A stretch of DNA of 36,590 bases from an uncultured Flavobacteriaceae bacterium (GTDB taxonomy: Bacteria > Bacteroidota > Bacteroidia > Flavobacteriales > Flavobacteriaceae): NCBI GenBank assembly GCA_937136755.1, contig CAKZOR010000020.1, positions 1-36,590 of the forward strand. Direction: 5' to 3'. Shown piece by piece: positions 16,089 to 24,134 of this stretch. Position numbers and translations under genes: made by a program. Numbering within the stretch: position 1 is the first letter of the stretch; each line of letters opens with the position of its first letter. The notes under the pieces were generated by a model that was given only the letters and a program-made list of their open reading frames with translations, was not told the DNA's origin and did not search any database.

Positions 16089-16235
16089 TTATTGGTTGTC
16101 TAAGGCGCGAATTGTTACATAGTAGCGCCAACCTACTAACGCTAACTGCCATTTCTTGGCATGGGCTAAATCCAATCTTTTTTTAGTGAAAGAGGGGAGG
16201 AGTAGTTTGTTGAGTTGGGCGAGAATTTTAAACAT
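16089..16235 (-). CDS. Small conserved-looking basic protein (48 residues)
   Basis: From ATG 16235 the protein reads MFKILAQLNKLLLPSFTKKR then LDLAHAKKWQLALVGWRYYV and TIRALDNQ. The LLLPSFTKK..LDL..A.K.QLA..GWRYYVT pattern is one I recall from very short flavobacterial proteins often auto-named 'SsrA-binding protein'; that name is probably not a real functional assignment, as SmpB is about 150 residues. A longer frame begins at 16310, but a perfect -7 element (TATCTTTG, 16285-16278) lies inside it, so transcription probably starts after that codon and the short start is right. The protein is basic, has one amphipathic to hydrophobic stretch and no known domain. It is divergent from the exchanger gene. 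Confidence 0.65.
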   Translation of the reverse strand: MFKILAQLNKLLLPSFTKKRLDLAHAKKWQLALVGWRYYVTIRALDNQ

Positions 16236-16277
16236 TTGTGTGCTGCTTGTAAAAACGTTGGTTTCTAAAATACTATT

Positions 16278-16285
16278 CAAAGATA
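16278..16285 (-). promoter_or_regulatory. Bacteroidota -7 promoter element before the 48-residue protein gene
   Basis: TATCTTTG on the minus strand matches TAnnTTTG and ends 42 nt before the ATG at 16235. It argues against the longer start at 16310. Confidence 0.55.
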
Positions 16286-16354
16286 CATTTTTTGAAATTG
16301 GCGGTTTCACCTCGCTTTGCTACTTTTTTTACAAAAGATTAGTAGGGGCTTTGC

Positions 16355-16362
16355 TATATTTG
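16355..16362 (+). promoter_or_regulatory. Bacteroidota -7 promoter element before the CaCA exchanger gene
   Basis: TATATTTG matches TAnnTTTG and ends 15 nt before the ATG at 16378. It decides that start over an upstream in-frame start at 16156. Confidence 0.65.
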
Positions 16363-16377
16363 CTTCAAATTAAGACT

Positions 16378-17316
16378 ATGTTAGACGCTTTGTTTATTGT
16401 TTTGGGATTGGTGGCTTTAATACTAGGAGGAAACTGGTTGTTGAAAGCAGCAGTTGCCTTGTCACTTAGGTTACAAATTCCTAAAATTGTCATTGGAATG
16501 ACCGTAGTGTCTTTTGCTACCTCTGCGCCTGAACTTATAGTGAGTATAAAAGCTGCTTTGGATGGTTTTCCAGACCTTTCTTTGGGGAATGTTATTGGGT
16601 CTAATATAGCCAATTTAGGATTGGTGCTCGGTATTACCCTCTTGTTAGGGACCATGGAGGTGACCAAGAGTTTTTACAAAACAGATTGGCCTGTGATGTT
16701 TTTAGCCTCAATAATCTTATTCACTTTTCTTTATATAGATGGACAATTGGTCTTCTGGGAAGGTCTTGTAATGTTTTCCCTGTTATTGGTTTTTTTATGG
16801 TACCTACTTCGCTATCAAGATAATGCCGTTATAGATGAATTGCCAGAAGATGACGTACCCTTACCGCTACACAAGACTTTATTATATACGGTGTTGGGTG
16901 GTTTAGGACTTTGGGGAGGTTCAGAGTTGTTAATTTCTGGGGCCGTTGGTTTGGCTACCTTTTTTGGGGTGTCTGAGCGGGTAATAGGAATTACGATTGT
17001 TTCTGTGGGTACGAGTGTGCCTGAATTGGCGGCCTCTGTTATAGCTGTCATTAAAAAAGAGAAGGCCATTTCACTAGGGAACTTATTGGGTTCAAACATC
17101 TTTAACATCTTTGGTGTTTTGGGAATTACAGCTATGATCACACCCATAAAAGTAATGGATCAGGCACTTTTGGCCTCTGACATTTATTGGATGCTTGGTT
17201 TTGCACTTATAGTGCTTCCCTTGGTTTTTGTGCCTAGTAAAATGAGATTGGGATGGCGGGACGGTCTTATTCTGTTGGCCGGATACGCTGCCTTTATTTA
17301 TGTGACTATTTCATAA
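16378..17316 (+). CDS. Sodium/calcium exchanger family (CaCA, YrbG-like) membrane protein
   Basis: The 312-residue protein has ten or so helices and the two inverted alpha repeats of cation/Ca2+ antiporters: GMTVVSFATSAPEL with GNVIGSNIANLG in the first half, and GITIVSVGTSVPEL with GNLLGSNIFNIFG in the second. The glutamates in the S/T-xPEL motifs coordinate the cation. It resides in the inner membrane and probably exports Ca2+ in exchange for Na+ or H+. The frame is open 74 codons further upstream, but those residues do not fit the family and a promoter element lies at 16355, so the ATG at 16378 is used. An acidic loop (ELPEDDVP) separates the halves, as is normal. Confidence 0.92.
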   Translation: MLDALFIVLGLVALILGGNWLLKAAVALSLRLQIPKIVIGMTVVSFATSAPELIVSIKAALDGFPDLSLGNVIGSNIANLGLVLGITLLLGTMEVTKSFYKTDWPVMFLASIILFTFLYIDGQLVFWEGLVMFSLLLVFLWYLLRYQDNAVIDELPEDDVPLPLHKTLLYTVLGGLGLWGGSELLISGAVGLATFFGVSERVIGITIVSVGTSVPELAASVIAVIKKEKAISLGNLLGSNIFNIFGVLGITAMITPIKVMDQALLASDIYWMLGFALIVLPLVFVPSKMRLGWRDGLILLAGYAAFIYVTIS

Positions 17317-17325
17317 GAAGCAAAA

Positions 17326-17357
17326 AAAAAGGTATTCACTTTAGTGAACACCTTTTT
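17326..17357. terminator. Bidirectional terminator between the exchanger and GSII genes
   Basis: Arms at 17326-17339 and 17344-17357 (AAAAAGGTxTTCAC with GTGAAxACCTTTTT) give a 14-bp stem with one mismatch and a TTTA loop, with A and T tracts on both ends. Confidence 0.88.
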
Positions 17358-17379
17358 AAGTAATAAGTGTAAGTGTTTT

Positions 17380-18393
17380 TTAAGAAATATTGGCAGACTT
17401 TACGGTCTTTACAATACGTCCGGCAATTTTATATGGATCTCCATTAGAAGCTGGTCTTCTGTCTTCTAACCATCCTTTCCATCCTTTTTCTACTGTGATA
17501 ATAGGAATTCTAATAGAAGCCCCACGGTCAGATACGCCGTAGCTAAAGTCTTTGATAGAAGCGGTTTCGTGTAAACCTGTTAGACGTTGGTCGTTAAACT
17601 CACCGTAAACTTCAATGTGCTCTTTTACTACTGGTCTAAATGCCTCACATATTTTTTCATAGGTTTCTTTTGAACCACATGTTCTAAGAACGGTGTTAGA
17701 GAAGTTTGCATGCATTCCTGAGCCGTTCCAGTCTCCTTTAACAGGTTTTGGGTGGTACTCAATATAGTATCCGTATTTTTCTGTCAATCTGTCTAGTAAA
17801 TATCGCGCTACCCAGATTTCATCTCCAGCTTTCTTGGCGCCTTTAGCAAACAATTGAAATTCCCATTGTCCACTAGCTACTTCTTGGTTTATTCCTTCGA
17901 AGTTTAATCCAGCGTCTATACATAGGTTTGCGTGCTCCTCTACAAAACTTCTTCCATGGGTGTTTCTACCCCCTACAGAACAGTAATACATACCTTGTGG
18001 GCCTGGATAACCTCCTACAGGGAATCCTAATGGCAATTGGGTATTCTTGTCCATAATAAAGTATTCTTGCTCGAAACCGAACCAGAAATCATTGTCGTCG
18101 TCATCTATTGTAGCCCTTGCATTAGAAACATGTGGAGTTCCGTCTGCATTTAAAACTTCTGTCATGACTAAATAACCATCTCTTCTTGCTGGATCTGGGT
18201 AAATAGCCACTGGTTTTAATAAACAGTCAGAAGAACCTCCTTCAGCTTGTTTCGTAGAACTTCCGTCAAAAGACCATACAGGACAGTCTTCTAATTTTCC
18301 AGAAAAGTTTTCTTCTACTTTTGTTTTACTTCTTAAGTTGGCTGTTGGTACATAACCATCTAACCAAAGGTATTCTAATTTAGATTTACTCAT
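17380..18393 (-). CDS. Glutamine synthetase, GSII (eukaryote-like) type
   Basis: I start at ATG 18393 (337 residues, MSKSKLEYLWLDGYVP...) because this is the family's usual N-terminus; the frame also extends to an ATG at 18450. It has an N-terminal beta-Grasp domain with WSFDGSST, then the catalytic domain with EQEYF (metal-binding glutamates), GINQEVASGQWEFQ, GDWNGSGMHANFS, GLHETAS and SDRGASIRIP. It makes glutamine from glutamate, ammonia and ATP. The ~340-residue size and these motifs are GSII, not the 470-residue GSI. It is divergent from GSIII, and the shared intergenic region carries an inverted repeat also found before glnK-amtB. Confidence 0.93.
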   Translation of the reverse strand: MSKSKLEYLWLDGYVPTANLRSKTKVEENFSGKLEDCPVWSFDGSSTKQAEGGSSDCLLKPVAIYPDPARRDGYLVMTEVLNADGTPHVSNARATIDDDDNDFWFGFEQEYFIMDKNTQLPLGFPVGGYPGPQGMYYCSVGGRNTHGRSFVEEHANLCIDAGLNFEGINQEVASGQWEFQLFAKGAKKAGDEIWVARYLLDRLTEKYGYYIEYHPKPVKGDWNGSGMHANFSNTVLRTCGSKETYEKICEAFRPVVKEHIEVYGEFNDQRLTGLHETASIKDFSYGVSDRGASIRIPIITVEKGWKGWLEDRRPASNGDPYKIAGRIVKTVKSANIS

Positions 18394-18495
18394 GAGTTGA
18401 TTGTTTAAGTTTAACGACGCTATAAAATTATCATTTTTTAGCATAGTCATGTAAAAAGAAGGGGTGTTTTATTAAAAAGTTATTAAAAATTTTTG

Positions 18496-18517
18496 ACCCC
18501 TATATTTTTTAGGGGGT
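18496..18517. promoter_or_regulatory. Inverted repeat CCCCTA-N7-TAGGGG, candidate nitrogen operator
   Basis: CCCCTA (18497-18502) and TAGGGG (18510-18515) flank seven A/T bases; the pattern extends to ACCCCTA and TAGGGGGT. It lies between the two divergent glutamine synthetase genes. Its centre (18506) is 25 nt upstream of a TACATTTA box (18531-18538) pointing at GSIII. A similar element lies before glnK. A regulatory role is inferred. Confidence 0.55.
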
Positions 18518-18530
18518 ATATTATAAATAA

Positions 18531-18538
18531 TACATTTA
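18531..18538 (+). promoter_or_regulatory. Possible -7 element of the GSIII gene
   Basis: TACATTTA fits TAnnTTT with A for the final G and ends 37 nt before the ATG at 18576. A second imperfect candidate, TATTTTG (one base short), lies at 18547-18553. The choice between them is open. Confidence 0.35.
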
Positions 18539-18575
18539 TTTGGTTTTATTTTGCAGTATTGATAATTGACTACTT

Positions 18576-20771
18576 ATGAAAACAGATTTCTCCCAACTTA
18601 GATTTAATGCATTGGCCCAAAGTTCCCAGCAAATATCTGTCCCAGTGAGCGAACCCAACAGAAGGTCTTCGCTTTTTGCGAGCCATGTGTTTAATGATTA
18701 TAAAATGCTCCAATACCTAACTAAGGAAGCTATTAGTGCTGTTAGAGATGCCATTACTTCTGGGAGTAAGATTGAAAGGAAGTTAGCAGACCAGGTAGCT
18801 GAGGGGATGAAAACTTGGGCCATAGAAATGGGGGCAACGCATTACACCCATTGGTTTCAGCCTTTAACAGGTTCAACTGCAGAAAAGCACGATGCCTTTT
18901 TTGATATTCAAGATGGCCAAGCATTGGAAATCTTTGGTGGAGCTCAATTGGTGCAACAAGAACCAGACGCTTCTAGTTTTCCTAGTGGCGGCATTAGAAA
19001 CACCTTTGAAGCAAGAGGCTATACTGCTTGGGACCCTAGTTCTCCTGCTTTTGTATATGGTACTACACTTTGTATTCCTACCATTTTTGTTTCTTATACC
19101 GGTGAAGCTTTGGACAATAAAGCACCGCTCTTAAGGGCGCTGAATGCTGTAGATGAGGCAGCCACCTCCGTGGCCAAATATTTTGATAAAACAGTGACTA
19201 AGGTAAACGCCACTTTGGGTTGGGAGCAAGAGTATTTCTTGATAGACAAGTCCTTGGCTTCTGCAAGAATAGACATTACACTCACGGGTAGAACTTTGCT
19301 TGGCCATACGGCTGCCAAAGGACAACAATTAGAGGATCACTACTTTGGGGTTATTCCCTCTAGGGTGATTGGTTTTATGAGCGAGTTGGAGAAGGAGTGT
19401 ATGGTTTTGGGTATTCCAGTAAAAACCAGGCACAATGAGGTGGCACCCAATCAATTTGAGTTGGCACCAGTTTTTGAAGAAGCCAATTTAGCAGTAGACC
19501 ACAACCTTCTTTTAATGGATGTGATGGATAAGGTTGCAGACAAGCACCATTTGAAAGTGTTGTTTCACGAAAAACCTTTTGCTGGGATAAATGGTTCAGG
19601 AAAACACAACAATTGGTCTCTCGCTACAGATACTGGTATTAATTTATTGAGTCCAGGCTCTACGCCAATGAAGAACTTACAATTCTTGACCTTTTTTATT
19701 AACACCATTAAAGCAGTAGATACCTATGAATCACTATTAAGGGCGTCTATTGCTTCTGCGAGTAATGACCATAGATTGGGTGCCAATGAGGCGCCACCGG
19801 CCATTTTTTCTATATTTATTGGAAAGCAGCTTTCTGCAGTATTAGATGAATTAGAAGGAGTGTCTTTGGGTAAATTATCACCCCAAGAAAAAACAGAACT
19901 CAAGCTCAATGTAGTGGGTAAAATTCCTGAAATACTCATGGATAACACAGACCGAAATAGGACTTCTCCATTTGCCTTTACAGGCAATAAGTTTGAGATG
20001 AGAGGCGTGGGATCTAAAACCAATTGTGCCAAGCCCATGACAGTGTTGAATACTGCCGTGGCACAGCAGTTGCAATTGTTTAAAAAAGAAGTAGACCGCT
20101 TAATAGACCAAAAAGGGCTCAAGAAAGATGAGGCTATATTTAACGTACTCAGAGAGTATATAAAGTCTTCTAAACGCATTCGTTTCGAGGGAGATGGGTA
20201 CAGTGAAGCTTGGGAAAAAGAAGCGGCAAAAAGAAAGCTCAGTAATCTCAAGACTACACCAGAAGCAGTGGCTGTGATGAGTGAAAAAGCCCATGTGACT
20301 TTATTTGAGCAAATGGGCGTGTTGAGTTCTATTGAATTAAAGGCCAGACAAGAAGTGGAGTGGGAAGCTTACGTCATGCACACCCAAATTGAAGGAAGGG
20401 TTTATGAAGAGTTGGTATACAGCCAGATTCTACCTTCTGCCTTAAGTTATACGAATGTGTTGCTAGATAACATAAGTAAAATAAATCTTGTAATGGAGCA
20501 GGTGACTGACTTAGAAGAAAGTGCACAAGGTCAGTTATTTTCTGAAATTAATCTTCATGTTCAAGGGTTGAAAAAAAGCGTAGATACAATGACTCAAGCA
20601 AGGAAAGCAGCCAATAAATTAGCGACTACAAGCGAAAGGGCTCACGCATATGCCCTAGAGGTAAAACCCATGTTTAGCACTATTAGAATTCATGCCGATC
20701 AATTAGAAAAACTCATGAGTGACATCCATTGGCCGCTGTTAAAATACAGGGAACTTTTACAAATTAGATAA
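18576..20771 (+). CDS. glnN: Glutamine synthetase type III
   Basis: The 731-residue length is typical of GSIII, the type first described in Bacteroides. It carries the GSIII-specific segments GSTAEKHDAFF and FEARGYTAWDPSSPAF, and the catalytic core LGWEQEYFLID, NEVAPNQFELAP, FAGINGSGKHNNWSL, NEAPPAIF and FAFTGNKFEMRGVGS. The C-terminal ~150 residues are helical. It assimilates ammonia into glutamine in the cytoplasm, as a large oligomer. It is divergent from the GSII gene. The inverted repeat at 18496-18517 lies about 60 nt upstream of its start. The presence of both GSII and GSIII suggests division of labour by nitrogen supply. Confidence 0.95.
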   Translation: MKTDFSQLRFNALAQSSQQISVPVSEPNRRSSLFASHVFNDYKMLQYLTKEAISAVRDAITSGSKIERKLADQVAEGMKTWAIEMGATHYTHWFQPLTGSTAEKHDAFFDIQDGQALEIFGGAQLVQQEPDASSFPSGGIRNTFEARGYTAWDPSSPAFVYGTTLCIPTIFVSYTGEALDNKAPLLRALNAVDEAATSVAKYFDKTVTKVNATLGWEQEYFLIDKSLASARIDITLTGRTLLGHTAAKGQQLEDHYFGVIPSRVIGFMSELEKECMVLGIPVKTRHNEVAPNQFELAPVFEEANLAVDHNLLLMDVMDKVADKHHLKVLFHEKPFAGINGSGKHNNWSLATDTGINLLSPGSTPMKNLQFLTFFINTIKAVDTYESLLRASIASASNDHRLGANEAPPAIFSIFIGKQLSAVLDELEGVSLGKLSPQEKTELKLNVVGKIPEILMDNTDRNRTSPFAFTGNKFEMRGVGSKTNCAKPMTVLNTAVAQQLQLFKKEVDRLIDQKGLKKDEAIFNVLREYIKSSKRIRFEGDGYSEAWEKEAAKRKLSNLKTTPEAVAVMSEKAHVTLFEQMGVLSSIELKARQEVEWEAYVMHTQIEGRVYEELVYSQILPSALSYTNVLLDNISKINLVMEQVTDLEESAQGQLFSEINLHVQGLKKSVDTMTQARKAANKLATTSERAHAYALEVKPMFSTIRIHADQLEKLMSDIHWPLLKYRELLQIR

Positions 20772-20830
20772 TTCTTCAAAAGATTGTTTGCTATTGGGGA
20801 TAAGTTTTGGGAATATTATGCCACAATAGC

Positions 20831-20860
20831 TTGAACTTTTTAAGGATTCCCTTATTTTTG
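20831..20860 (+). promoter_or_regulatory. Promoter of purM with -33 and -7 elements
   Basis: TTG (20831-20833), exactly 19 nt, then TATTTTTG (20853-20860), ending 16 nt before the ATG of purM at 20877. This is a full match to the Bacteroidota consensus. Confidence 0.75.
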
Positions 20861-20876
20861 CACAAAAGACGCATTA

Positions 20877-22055
20877 ATGGATTCAAATCAACAGGGAAGG
20901 TATAGTCAAAGAGGGGTTTCAGCAGCAAAGGAAGACGTTCATAACGCTATAAAGAATATAGATAAAGGACTTTTTCCAAAAGCTTTCTGTAAAATTGTCC
21001 CCGACCACCTTACTGGAGATTCTGACTATTGTTTGGTCATGCATGCAGATGGAGCGGGCACCAAGTCTTCTTTGGCTTATATGTATTGGAAACAAACTGG
21101 AGACCTTTCGGTTTGGAAGGGCATTGCTCAGGACGCGCTCATTATGAATATAGATGACCTTATTTGTGTAGGCGCTACAGACCACATCATGTTGTCTTCT
21201 ACCATTGGTAGAAATAAAAATTTAATTCCTGCTGAGGTGCTTTCTGCCATAATTAATGGAACGGAAGAACTTATCAATGATCTTTCAAAACACGGCATTG
21301 TTATTCATAGTACTGGCGGTGAAACCGCCGATGTTGGCGATCTTGTCCGAACCATCATAGTAGATTCTACCGTAACAGCGCGATTACCTAGAAGAAACGT
21401 CATTGACAACGCTAATATTAAGGCAGGCGATGTTATTGTAGGGCTGTCTTCTTCTGGACAAGCCACTTATGAGACCGAGTACAACGGTGGAATGGGAAGT
21501 AATGGTTTAACTTCTGCACGCCACGATGTTTTTGGTCAAGGTTTGGCACAGAAATTCCCAGAGAGTTTCGATCCTTCAGTTCCAAGTGATTTGGTTTATT
21601 CTGGAGCCCTTGGGCTCACAGATGCTGTAGCAGGAAGTCCAGTAAATGCTGGTAAGTTGGTGCTTTCTCCCACAAGGACTTATGCTCCAATCGTAAAGAA
21701 AATACTGAGTAAATACAATGCAGTAGACATTCATGGAATGGTGCACTGTAGTGGTGGTGCTCAAACAAAAATCTTACATTTTGTAGAAGGGCTCCATATT
21801 ATCAAAGACAATATGTTCGAGGTGCCTGTGCTTTTTAAAATGATTCAGGAACAATCTAAAACCTCCTGGAGAGAGATGTATGAAGTATTTAATTGTGGCC
21901 ATAGGTTAGAGTTATATGTCAATCCAGCTGTGGCAGAAGATCTTATTGCTATTTCCAATTCTTTTGGTGTAGCGGCTCAAATCATTGGTAGGGTGGCCGA
22001 CAGTGATTCTAAAAAACTAACTATAGAGAGTTCTTACGGAACTTTTGAATATTAA
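20877..22055 (+). CDS. purM: Phosphoribosylformylglycinamidine cyclo-ligase (AIR synthetase)
   Basis: The 392-residue protein has the PurM ATP-binding signature around residues 55-65 (HADGAGTKSSLAY, the equivalent of DGVGTK), ALIMNIDDLICVGA, the glycine-rich STGGETADVGD and VGLSSSGQATYE. It closes the imidazole ring to form AIR in purine synthesis. It is somewhat longer than the E. coli enzyme (about 345), which I recall as normal for Bacteroidota. It has its own promoter at 20831-20860 and is followed by prfA after 46 nt. Confidence 0.92.
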   Translation: MDSNQQGRYSQRGVSAAKEDVHNAIKNIDKGLFPKAFCKIVPDHLTGDSDYCLVMHADGAGTKSSLAYMYWKQTGDLSVWKGIAQDALIMNIDDLICVGATDHIMLSSTIGRNKNLIPAEVLSAIINGTEELINDLSKHGIVIHSTGGETADVGDLVRTIIVDSTVTARLPRRNVIDNANIKAGDVIVGLSSSGQATYETEYNGGMGSNGLTSARHDVFGQGLAQKFPESFDPSVPSDLVYSGALGLTDAVAGSPVNAGKLVLSPTRTYAPIVKKILSKYNAVDIHGMVHCSGGAQTKILHFVEGLHIIKDNMFEVPVLFKMIQEQSKTSWREMYEVFNCGHRLELYVNPAVAEDLIAISNSFGVAAQIIGRVADSDSKKLTIESSYGTFEY

Positions 22056-22071
22056 GAAGGTCAATTTATTG

Positions 22072-22079
22072 TACCTTTA
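22072..22079 (+). promoter_or_regulatory. Possible -7 element before prfA
   Basis: TACCTTTA fits TAnnTTT with A for the final G and ends 22 nt before the ATG at 22102. No good -33 element is seen. Confidence 0.4.
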
Positions 22080-22101
22080 CAAGAATAACTAGCTCAAATT
22101 T

Positions 22102-23178
22102 ATGTTAGAAAAATTACATGTTGTAAAACAGCGTTTTGACGAAGTCTCTGACTTGATTATCCAACCAGATGTCATACAAGACCAAAAGCGTTACGTACAG
22201 CTTAACAAAGAATACAAGGATTTAAAATCTCTTATGGATAAAAGAGAATTATACATTTCTTTTACCCATAATATAGAGGAGTCTCAGGAGATTATAGAGG
22301 ACGGTTCGGACGCTGAAATGGTAGAAATGGCCCGAATGCAATTGGAAGAGGCTAAAGCTGCTTTGCCCGCTTTAGAAGAAGAAATTAAATTTTTACTCAT
22401 TCCAAAAGAGCCAGAAGACGCCAAGAATGTTGTGGTAGAGATTCGCGCTGGTACTGGAGGAGATGAGGCTAGTATTTTTGCTGGTGACCTCTTTAGAATG
22501 TACACTAAATACTGTGAGTCTAAGGGTTGGAAAACCAACGTGATTGACTTAAGCGAAGGGACTTCTGGAGGGTATAAAGAAATACAGTTCGAGGTTAATG
22601 GAGAAGATGTATACGGAACACTAAAATTTGAGGCAGGGGTACACCGGGTTCAAAGGGTTCCGCAAACGGAGACACAAGGCAGGGTTCATACCAGTGCTGC
22701 AACTGTTATGGTGCTCCCTGAAGCAGAGGAATTTGACGTTCAAATAGATCCTAAAGATGTACGAATAGATTTCTTCTGTTCCTCAGGACCAGGAGGTCAG
22801 TCTGTAAACACCACCTATTCTGCCGTAAGGCTAACACACCTTCCTACAGGATTAGTAGCCCAGTGTCAAGACCAAAAATCCCAACACAAAAACAAAGACA
22901 AAGCTTTTGTAGTGCTAAGATCTAGGTTATATGACTTGGAATTGGCAAAAAAGCAAGAAGCAGACGCGGCTAAGAGAAATTCTCAAGTAAGTTCAGGAGA
23001 TAGGTCTGCAAAAATTAGAACCTATAACTATCCTCAGGGTAGGGTTACAGATCACCGTATTGGATTGACCTTGTATGATCTTCAGAATATTGTCAATGGA
23101 GATATTCAAAAAATCATTGACGAACTCATGTTGGTAGATAATACTGAAAAATTAAAAGAAGCTTCTGAGATATTTTAG
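22102..23178 (+). CDS. prfA: Peptide chain release factor 1
   Basis: The 358-residue protein has the coiled N-terminal domain and the PxT codon-recognition tripeptide (P187-Q-T189 in [11 protein letters not shown]), which marks RF1 (UAA/UAG) rather than RF2. It also has the universal GGQ at 231-233 in [12 protein letters not shown], which triggers peptidyl-tRNA hydrolysis. The GGQ glutamine is the target of PrmC methylation (not in the window). Length and start are normal. The purM-prfA-pyrF order on one strand suggests partial co-transcription. Confidence 0.97.
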   Translation: MLEKLHVVKQRFDEVSDLIIQPDVIQDQKRYVQLNKEYKDLKSLMDKRELYISFTHNIEESQEIIEDGSDAEMVEMARMQLEEAKAALPALEEEIKFLLIPKEPEDAKNVVVEIRAGTGGDEASIFAGDLFRMYTKYCESKGWKTNVIDLSEGTSGGYKEIQFEVNGEDVYGTLKFEAGVHRVQRVPQTETQGRVHTSAATVMVLPEAEEFDVQIDPKDVRIDFFCSSGPGGQSVNTTYSAVRLTHLPTGLVAQCQDQKSQHKNKDKAFVVLRSRLYDLELAKKQEADAAKRNSQVSSGDRSAKIRTYNYPQGRVTDHRIGLTLYDLQNIVNGDIQKIIDELMLVDNTEKLKEASEIF

Positions 23179-23185
23179 TCCCACC

Positions 23186-23217
23186 AGCTTTAAAGCTATA
23201 ATCTGGTCTTGGACCAG
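23186..23217. repeat. Two adjacent palindromes between prfA and pyrF
   Basis: AGCTTTAAAGCT (23186-23197) is a perfect 12-nt palindrome. CTGGTC-TTG-GACCAG (23203-23217) is a perfect hairpin. No T run follows, so they do not look like a terminator. They may affect processing or be an operator for pyrF. Confidence 0.45.
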
Positions 23218-23231
23218 TATAAAAATTAAAC

Positions 23232-24059
23232 ATGACGCTTCCTTTCTTAATAGATCAGATTGAAAAAAAACAATCCTTTCTCTGTGTGGGACTGGATGTA
23301 GATATGGATAAGATCCCGGCCCACCTTTTAAAGGAGGAGGATCCTATATTCGCTTTTAACAAGGCTATTATAGATGCCACACATTCCTATGCAGTAGCAT
23401 ATAAACCCAATGTAGCTTTTTATGAAGCGTATGGTGTTAAAGGCTGGCAGGCATTAGAAAAAACCATTCAATATTTAAATCTCAATTATCCAGAGGTATT
23501 TACCATTGCAGACGCAAAAAGAGGAGATATTGGAAATACAGCGAGTAGGTATGCCAAAGCTTTCTTTGAAGATTTGGGGTTTGACTCTTTAACAGTAGCC
23601 CCTTATATGGGAAAGGACTCTGTAGAACCTTTCTTAGCCTTTGAAGACAAATTTACTATTTTGCTGGGGCTTACTTCAAATCCTGGTGCAGCAGATTTTG
23701 AAATGTTGCCTTTGGCTAATGGTAAATACTTATATGAAACAGTTATTGAAACTGCCGCTCAATACAAAAACGGCCATCAATTAATGTATGTGGTAGGCGC
23801 TACGCAAGCCACTGCTATAAAAGACATTAGGGCTTTGGTTCCGGATAGTTTTCTCTTGGTTCCTGGTGTGGGTGCTCAAGGGGGCAGTTTAGCAGAGGTT
23901 TGCTCAGAGGGTCTTAATGACCAAGTAGGCTTATTGGTGAATTCTTCCAGAGGAATTATATATGCCTCATCCAAAGAAGACTTTGCTGTTGAAGCTGCAG
24001 CACAAGCAGCTTTATTGCAAGCTGAAATGGCTGTTATTTTAAGTCAAAAGAAAAAATAA
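23232..24059 (+). CDS. pyrF: Orotidine 5'-phosphate decarboxylase (type 2)
   Basis: The 275-residue protein contains [22 protein letters not shown], the catalytic DxKxxD box (D94-A-K96-R-G-D99 in [11 protein letters not shown]), [13 protein letters not shown] and VPGVGAQGG. The length and spacing fit the longer type 2 subgroup rather than the ~230-residue E. coli type. It decarboxylates OMP to UMP, the last step of pyrimidine synthesis. It lies 53 nt after prfA, with two palindromes in the gap. Confidence 0.95.
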   Translation: MTLPFLIDQIEKKQSFLCVGLDVDMDKIPAHLLKEEDPIFAFNKAIIDATHSYAVAYKPNVAFYEAYGVKGWQALEKTIQYLNLNYPEVFTIADAKRGDIGNTASRYAKAFFEDLGFDSLTVAPYMGKDSVEPFLAFEDKFTILLGLTSNPGAADFEMLPLANGKYLYETVIETAAQYKNGHQLMYVVGATQATAIKDIRALVPDSFLLVPGVGAQGGSLAEVCSEGLNDQVGLLVNSSRGIIYASSKEDFAVEAAAQAALLQAEMAVILSQKKK

Positions 24060-24134
24060 TTCCCTAATTTAGGAGAATGTTAGCCAAGTCATTGGTTTCA
24101 ACTATCATATATTGATCTTATAAATTCCCTCGTA

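Noticed and set aside
16156..16377. 74-codon N-terminal extension of the CaCA exchanger
   Set aside because: It lies upstream of a promoter element, overlaps the divergent 48-residue gene, and does not fit the family; the ATG at 16378 starts the first helix.
19724..20251. 175-codon minus-strand ORF inside glnN, and similar antisense ORFs over amtB, tpiA and the exchanger
   Set aside because: Shadows of well-supported genes with no start context, promoter or recognisable domain.
24062..24073. CCTAA-T-TTAGG palindrome as a third copy of the nitrogen repeat
   Set aside because: It is shorter, lacks the CCCC/GGGG ends and sits between pyrF and a hydrolase gene, so it is probably unrelated.
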